Source of the DNA: Watersipora subatra
Lineage: Eukaryota > Bryozoa > Gymnolaemata > Cheilostomatida > Watersiporidae
Direction of reading: 5' to 3'
Length of the DNA stretch: 64,000 nucleotides
Assembly (NCBI RefSeq): GCF_963576615.1
Contig: NC_088708.1
Location: forward strand, 49,525,196 to 49,589,195
The position numbers and the translations under genes were made by a program. The notes beneath the pieces are model-generated. The model made no database searches. It saw only the letters and a program-made list of their open reading frames with translations, and was not told the DNA's origin. Positions within the stretch are counted from its first letter, which is position 1; every line of letters starts with the position of its first letter. This document shows, one piece after another, positions 36,201 through 45,200 of this stretch.

Positions 36201-39200
36201 TTGTACAGTTAGAAGCCGTTAGAGTTCAGACTACGCTAGTAAATTTTATTCACGAAAGTGAATTTCACACCGGTGACTAAAGATTCAACCTTCCTAACCA
36301 CTCTCTTTTTTGTAAATGTTCCTGTAAATTGTGTTCAGAAGGCTTCAAGTGTATAACTCAATTTGAGAACAATGAAATCGGTCTCTGCAGATATGCTTGC
36401 TCTGAATTATCCAGTAAGCACACAGATTCTAGAAAAAGAGCTAGTAATCCACTTAGAGAGAAAGCTAGAACTGAGTATAAACACCATAGTATGCAGACTT
36501 GTTTGCATATATGCACATTATATGCGTCAACATGCTGGACGATATTTTGAATCACTACAAGTCAGTCCAGTTAATTATTCTAAGGAAGCTTAATTGTGGA
36601 GGCAAAACAAATATCACATATGAACAGAGTCCGTATGATTTCAAGCATTCATGAAACATTTCTGCAACAGCACAGTTTAGTGCCACCTAGTAGATTGAAT
36701 GGAATATTCAGAGAAGCTACGGAAGTGTTGCCTTCACACATGACTAAAAAATATGTCCACGGCCAATATTGTGAGGCAAGTTTTAATGCTGAATCTTTGA
36801 AAATCAGTATCTCTAGTTTTAAACAACTGTGGAAGTTGCTGTTCCCTGGAATACGCTGCTGTAAACCCATGTCAGATCTGTGCTGGACAGAAGACTGAAG
36901 AAAAAGTAACAGTGAAGTAGCCATAACCAGCAACATATTTTATCCTCTAATTTTAACTCAGTATGGATAATTATTAATATGGAAAATTACTAATGGCAAA
37001 ATTTTAATTTAACTACAGTCAAACATGGATAACTCGAACTTCATGGGACCGAGCGAAAGTGTTCGAATTATCAGAGCGTTCAATTTATCAGAGCACTGTC
37101 ACAAGTCCATGTATTTACTTATTTATTAGTAGATACATGTACATATACAAACTATAATATAAATCAAAAGCACAAATGGCTTGTTTCAAATTAAATGCTT
37201 CTAATGTAAAGTTTAAAACATTTTTATCAAAAAGTATAGAGATTTTTCTATCACTTGAAATTGGTTTGTTGTTTAAGGTGATGTTATTGCCAGGACGTTT
37301 TTTAGATTGACATTGGCAAAACTTGATCGTTATTGAAATGCTCAAAAGAAAGACATCTTTTTCTTTTGAGCGTTTTACCCACGATCAATTTTGCTGTTTT
37401 TTCTTGAAGTTCATGCAAAGATTACCTCACTTTACCTGGGATTCGTTTAGAGCAACACTCCGAGGCAGTTCAATTAGAAGTTTTACGAGGTTTTACGGTA
37501 CATTGTATATCACTCACGCTTTTTGAATGGATACTTATTGAATGTACACATGTATTCTGTGTTTAGGTCAAACAATGAATAGTTTTTTTTAGCTAAGACA
37601 ACGTATACGTTTAATTACAACAATTTTTAAGACGTTTTAAACATTCAACATTCCGACGTCGATTCAACATGGAATCAACGTCGGAAAACTATTCATCGTT
37701 TGACCTAAACACAGAATACATGTACGTTCAATAAGTATCCATTCAAAAAGCGTGAGTGATAAAGTGATATACAATGTACCGTAAAACCTCGTAAAACTTC
37801 TAATTGAACTGCCTCGGAGTGTTGCTCTTAACGAGTACCACTTTCCTTGCTTCCGAAGGGCGATCGCTAAGCGGATGTTTGGTATAAATCAAATTTCACC
37901 AAACCTTTAGAAAAGTCATTGACAAAAATATTTTGCCGATGGTGGTAATAACGATGCTTATGAATTACGAAAAGTTGAGGTTTACCTCTATGGCTTGGAA
38001 TAAAGTGATTTTCTAAAGCGATAACAACCGTTTCGGTAGTCGTTGGGCAAAAAACAGTTCGAGTTAACAGTGTTGAGTTCGAGTTATCTACAGCAATTTA
38101 TCATTACGTGGGAACGGACCAAAGAAACCGTTCGAGTTATCCGTGGGCGAGTTATCCATGTTTGACTGTATTTGGATTTAGAATTACGTATTATTGTATT
38201 GCCTACAAAGTGAAATGTATTTTTATGTTACATGTTACCATATTCTTGTGCAATAACAAATCAAATTTTTACATTCAACAATATTTGGTTCAACTTGTAG
38301 CTAATATTATCTATAGACATGAAATAACTAAAACTTTCTAATTTAAATATTCAGATTCAGCATTAAACTTTGTTCTAGAATCTATGTATTTGTAGAATTA
38401 CAGCTAAATTTAATAGTGGTTGCTAAGATGATTCTAATTGTAAACAAATAGTTACGCCACTTGAAACTTTAAATGCGATTATGTCGGATTCACGTTTCAA
38501 CTGTTTTAGACAGTTGTATGTAACACGTATGTAGACTTTTGACTATAATATCAGTTCTAAACAATGTAGAAATAAAGTATATTTTGCAGAGGAATTTGTA
38601 AATCTTCCTTCGTTAAGCTGAGCATCTATTTAAATTTTGACAATTTCCAACTTAACTCCAATCTATGAGATCATGACTCTAAATAAGTAAGTCGAATATT
38701 TGAAAAGAATATGTTCGAATATATGGTGAAACCAACTGCAGCCCTGAAAAGTCATGTATAGTCAATGTTTTCTAGTCATTAGTATTAGTTTGTAGAAAAA
38801 AAATTACTGGTCACATTTGGTTAGTTGATTCAAGAACAAAACAAATGGTTTTATGAGTTGACCGAAATAGAGAATGCAAAACAATGTCAATTTCTTTGAA
38901 ATCAATTAACCCACTGATTCTGGCAAAGGGTTAATAAAGCCGTTCTTGCATCTGGTTGACGGTTTGTGGACTCGCCTGTTTTTACTTAGTAACGTGGAGC
39001 ATACAATTTTTTGAGCTCTTAATATTTGCTTCGTTGGAACTGAGTCGAGCTATGCAAAAGTACCTGTCGGTACAGCTCTGATTACACTTCATAAATCCAT
39101 CTACCAGACAAGATTTTAGCACAGGTGGCAACGGGGTTATGATGTACTCAATATGTTCTGCAAATCATGTTTTGCATTATCTTCAACAATATTATTTTAT

Positions 39201-42200
39201 TATATAATTTTTACAAGCCAAAAGATTTTCATCTCAGCAAAAAGTTCTCCTTAAAAACATCCATCCAAGTCGTGGCCACTCACATAGTTTCAGTTCATAT
39301 AATAAGACAAATTACTCAATTGCGGTAAACTCAAATAAAACATATCATGGTTTGTGCAGCACACATTCATGTCTCTCTTTCACATGTATGGCAGTTTCCA
39401 CACTGACACTACTCCGCTGGTGGTGCCATATAAACATCCTGTAATCAATAAACAAATGTAATAAATATATGTCATTCAGAGATATTTCGTTCTAATGTGT
39501 ATCTACTGAAAGCTTTCAATTTGGGAGTTGGATAGATAGAGAGTCAAAAATTACAAAATGAACAAATGTTTAACAAAAGCATAAGTACAAGCCAACAATT
39601 CACTTTGTTTGATTAATCCATTTTCCTCCCTTTCTACAAGTGAGAAGTGAACGTAAATTCTAATCATAAATCTAATTTACTAGCTAGAACTGCCAAAGAA
39701 AATTTGAAGCAAATATTACAGCTAGATGAAACAATAAAAAAGTTATGAAACGATGATTCATGAGAGAAAAAAACTATAATTTTATTAATTAGTAAATGTA
39801 TTCATGAGAACTAAAATTATTACCTTCAGTTCAGTGTATATATTAAACATAAATTTACCTCCATTCTCCTATTTTTCACCGAAGCATAACGCTGCTGACG
39901 CCTGTCATCTCTAACCATGAGCTGTCGGCCCTAATCTTCAACTACCTGATGCTCAGAAAACGTAGTCACCTTCGCTGGAACTGTATGCATTGTTACAATT
40001 CTGTTGTTCGTCAATTAAATGTGTCAATGCAGTGATTCAGTAAATTAACGATGTCAAATAATTCAGTAAATTAAATAATAATGTCGATACGCGAATTAGT
40101 AATTGAGTAAAAACTCTAACGACGAGAATCTTCAAGATCCCAAACAACTCGTATTACAAGCGATAATATTTATTATGACCTATATAAAAATTTTGTGCTG
40201 ATGATTGGCTAAAAAGATCTTATATTTATCGCTCGTGGACTCTTTTCATATACGTTTACTATATACGTCACAAATAAAGCACCTGCTCGAATCTGAGCGT
40301 TTAAAAAATGATCTCATTCACACGCTTATATCACTGGACAGGGTTAGTCTAGAAAGACAAAAATGACATCAAATAGTAGCTGATGTTTCAGCCTTTTATT
40401 GGTCTTAATTTTATTTGGTAGACTTTATTGACGCAATCACACCTTTAAACAATGTATTAAAAACTAGAAGAAGTGGACCAGCAGCAGATCGTGGTTTCTA
40501 CTTCAAGAGTATATTCCCCTTTTTATGACAGATTCTTTGTTCAGTTCATAAAATATATTTATTTCAGTTGAATATTTGTCCACTCTCATGTGCACTACTC
40601 CAGCAACACAAACTAACATTGTCAGAATTTGGAAAAAAAACACTAGCAGTGTTACAGGTTTAATCACAAGAAAAGTTTGAACAAAATAACTGACCCTACT
40701 TTGGTAACTTTGTAAATAACTTTCCAGGACTGAGGGGGCAAATCCAGTCAATATTTCATTACTGAGTCAATAGATTAACTGAACACAAATGTACATCTAT
40801 ATGGGTACCTTGTCAAGTCGAGGTTTATTATTGGAGTACACTTATAGAACAACCAATAGTAATATAGAATTACTTACAAAACAACAAATGGTAATGTAAA
40901 ATTACTTACAGAACAACCGATGGTAATATGGAATCACTTACAGAACAGCCAATGGTAATACAGAATTTTCTTACAGAACAGCCAATGGTAATACAGAATT
41001 TTCTTACAGAACAGCCAATGGTAATACAGAATTTTCTTACAGAACAGCAAATGGTAATATAGAATAACTTATAGAACAAATAATGGTATCTTACAGGAGC
41101 AATAAGATATACTTCCTGTAATCTACTTATTATTTATACTTATAGTTACTTATAGAACAAATACCTTTTTATATAGGCTGGTCACACTATCGTTTTGCCC
41201 ACTAATAGAGCTGTGGACAGTATCAGTTAGCAACTTCTTAAAGTAAAATCTATCACTAATGACAAAACCAGGTATCAAAAAACTTTCGAAATCAGGACAG
41301 AAACAGTTTCCATTTGCCAAGATTGCGCAAACCATGTGCATGCTTTCCTCATCATTAATATCATAACCGGCATCTGCGCCATTAGTTTTATTGTTGCACC
41401 TTTTTACAGTTTACTACCTTTGCTATTATTGCAAGAACATTCAAACTAATAACATCCATCACACTCAACTGATAACAATCAAGTTTGAAAGAAGGTTTTT
41501 ACTAAAGGATTCTCTTCAACATGAGTGAGCTTAAACGAAGTCGTATGAAATTAAAGTTTTACCATATACTAAATGTTGCTTGTGCTTCAATGTATGCATC
41601 TTTATTAATAAATCACACTTTGTCATTGTCTGTCTGTCCGCGTGAACCCTGCGCATTTCCACATATTTTGGAAAAACAAGCTTCAAACTTAGCCCGAGAT
41701 GTTTAAATTGAGAGTTAGAGTTGAGAAAAGACAAATGATATAACCAGGTGATTAACAGTGTCAGCAGTCTTTTCAAGGAAGCTGAAGGTAAACAGTTACA
41801 ATGAAGACGCAGACACATGGTCCTTCAATAGTGAATCACCAATTTGCTCTCTATAATGGCATGAATTGAAGCTAGACATGCTATGTTGTAAAGCTGATCT
41901 TTGAATACTTTTCAATGCATTTTAAACCACTACAAAATGCTTGCTAATGACACATTGGGACAGCACAACTTGACAACTCTGAACATGCGTTAGAGCTCTC
42001 TGCGTCATCTATAGCAAATAGCAGAGGAGAGTCTAAAGAATGGATCACAACAGAAATCTAACCTGTCAATGACTGCATCCAATTGGTGCACGAGTGATTG
42101 AAGTGTGACGTTTCTAGAGGTGCTGAGCGGATTATGGAATCTAGCGGTAAATAGAGCAATGGCTGCACCGTTCTCGTCTCGTGCATCCTGGTCAATGATC

Positions 42201-45200
42201 AGACAATTCAAGAATAGTGTTTAGCTTAATTTGGCAGCAGGCAATAGAGAGAGAAAGCGGGTGAGCCTCGCGCAACAATCAGGCAATGTAGCAAATGGTT
42301 TGTAGTAGTTACCAAGTATTACTGGTACAGGCATACTAAGCATCTATAAGATTAAAATAAACATTTGACTTAAAAATACACCCTAACCTAAAAAAAGGCT
42401 TGCTTACACCGTAAATCCCAGTGTAGAAGTCAACATGGCATACAAGACAAGGTCTATAGGTTTGGTTTAAAAATCCTTGTTTTGTTATATACCTGTCATG
42501 TAAACCGACCCCCTTCTCTGGCTCAAATCGCCTGATTGGACTATTAGAGTCAGCATATGAGGCAGGCGATGAGTAGCTGTGGAAATGGCATTCAATAATC
42601 AACTGCGTCATCAGTAAAAGTGGCGATTTTTTTGGTGTAATCACAAATATAACAATTAAAAAAACGCGAGAAGACAGTTCTGGTGAAGACAACAGGGCAC
42701 GAAAAACAACAGTACACCCGCGTATCGACCCGCCTCGACAATAAAAAGAAACTGCAACCTTTGATAATATGCATTTAAAAGAAAAGCAGTGCCGCAGGAC
42801 AGCTTTTCGCCAGGAATTGTGATTCATGTACAAAAACGAATGGATGATAGTGGACATGTCAAATAGATTATCGAAATATACGCTCGTGGGCTGATACTAC
42901 GAAAAGAGCATTAAATTTTAAAAACCCTTTTTCAGAAGAGGATCCTTACGATGACCATTTGAATGATGAAGAATGGGACTTTGTGTTTGATCCAGGATTA
43001 CTAGTACTTTACTATTTTATAAAAATCCCTCTATGTCATCATGTAATTTTGATTTGCGATAATTTTCTCCAATTTGAATTTAATAGAATTTGTGTCATGT
43101 AAAACTTCACCGCTGTATGAGTCGAGGATGGATTTTTAAGCTTGAATGTGGTGTTAAATTTTCTTTTTATACGCTGAAACCTATGGTGCATTAAAAACAG
43201 ACATCTGAGAACTAAAATAGCTATAGAACCACCAACTAAATATACTAGTAGTGAGCTGATTATAGAAATATGTTCAAGTCATAAGGATGAAGTATAAGGA
43301 GTACCAAAATTGTGAGCTTGCCACTGATTAGTTCTTTTCTGATCTCTGCACTGCACGGGTTGATGTTTAGTAGCCGTTCTTTTAGATATACTTCCTGTAA
43401 CACAATAAGATATATTTCCTGTAACATAATAATATATACTTCCTGTAACACAATAATATATACATCCTGTAATGCAATAAGATATACTTCCTGTGACACA
43501 ATAATATATACATCCTGTAACATAATAAGGAATACTTTCTGTAACACAATAAGATATACATCCTGTAATGCAATAAGATATACTTCCTGTAACACAATAA
43601 TATATACATGCTGTAACATAATAAGGAATACTTTCTGTAAAACAATAAGATATACTTCCTGTAACACAATAAGATATACTTCCTGTAACACAATAAGATA
43701 TACTTCCTGTAACACAATAAGATATACTTCCTGTAACACAATAATATATACATCCTGTAACATAATAAGGTATACTTTCTGTAACACAATAATATATGCA
43801 TCCTGTAACACAATAAGATATACTTCTTGTAACACAATAAGATATACTTCCTGTAACGAGTAATATATACATCCTGTAACACAGTAATATATACTTCCTG
43901 TAACACAATAAGATATACTTCCTGTAACACAATAATATATACTTCCTGTAACATAATAAGGTATACTTTCTGTAACACAATAATATATGCATCCTGTAAC
44001 ACAATAAGATATACTTCCTGTAACACAATAATATATACATCCTGTAACATAATATGGTATACTTTCTGTAATACAATAATATATACATCCTGTAACACAA
44101 TAAGATATACTTCCTGTAACACAATAATATATACTTCCTGTAACACAATAATATATACTTCCTGTAACGCAAGAAGATATACTTCCTGTAATGCAAAAAG
44201 ATATACTTCCTGTAACGCAATAAGATATACTTCCTGTACCATAATAAGATATACATCCTGTAACACAATAAGACACTTCCTGTAACACAATAAGATATAC
44301 ATCCTGTAACACAATAATATATACATCCTGTAACATAATAAGGTATACTTTCTGTAACACAATAATATATACTTCCTGTAACACAATAATATATACTTCC
44401 TGTAACGCAAGAAGATATACTTCCTGTAATGCAAAAAGATATACTTCCTGTAACGCAATAAGATATACTTCCTGTACCATAATAAGATATACATCCTGTA
44501 ACACAATAAGACACTTCCTGTAACACAATAAGATATACATCCTGTAACACAATAATATATACATCCTGTAACATAATAAGGTATACTTTCTGTAACACAA
44601 TAATATATACATCCTGTAACACAATAAGACATACTTCCTGTAACACAATAATATATACTTCCTGTAACACAATAATATATACTTCCTGTAACGCAAGAAG
44701 ATATACTTCCTGTAATGCAAAAAGATATACTTCCTGTAACGCAATAAGATATACTTCCTATACCATAATAAGATATACATCCTGTAACACAATTAGATAT
44801 ACTTCCTGTAACATAATAAGATATACTTCCTGTAACACAATAAAATATACTTCCTGTAACACAATAAGACATACTTCCTGTAACACAATAACATACAGCA
44901 ATCCAGTTACCTAAATATTTGGCTATAAAATTCTTACGACTTATGCATGACAGATGCTAAAATTAGCATTTCAGAATGTAATGCTAGTTTGATTCTGATT
45001 TACTTGCGATATATCAGATTTCTAATAGTAGCTTTTTCGTAGCGCAATAGCACAAGTTGCATAGACAAGTTTTAATACTAAAATCAAGTATTTTACGCAC
45101 AATGATCATCAAGGTTATATGCTAAAAGGTCGTTGTAAAATATAAATCCACTTTTTTATATCTGAACAATTAAAATACATCAAGCTAAGAATTACGGAAA

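Noticed and set aside
41521-41818. Overlapping 61- and 95-residue frames on opposite strands
   Set aside because: No recognisable domain; within PTPN9 intron 4, with low-complexity composition.
42336-42857. 173-residue minus-strand frame
   Set aside because: Lies between PTPN9 exons 3 and 4 but does not fit the phase or the family sequence; probably chance or transposon-derived.
43312-43863. 183-residue plus-strand frame of TSCNTIRY-type repeats
   Set aside because: Antisense reading of the same array and exon.
43260-44872. Three overlapping 460-510-residue minus-strand open frames as genes
   Set aside because: They exist because the 24-bp unit has no stop in any minus-strand frame. Only the last 30 codons of one frame are the real PTPN9 exon 3.
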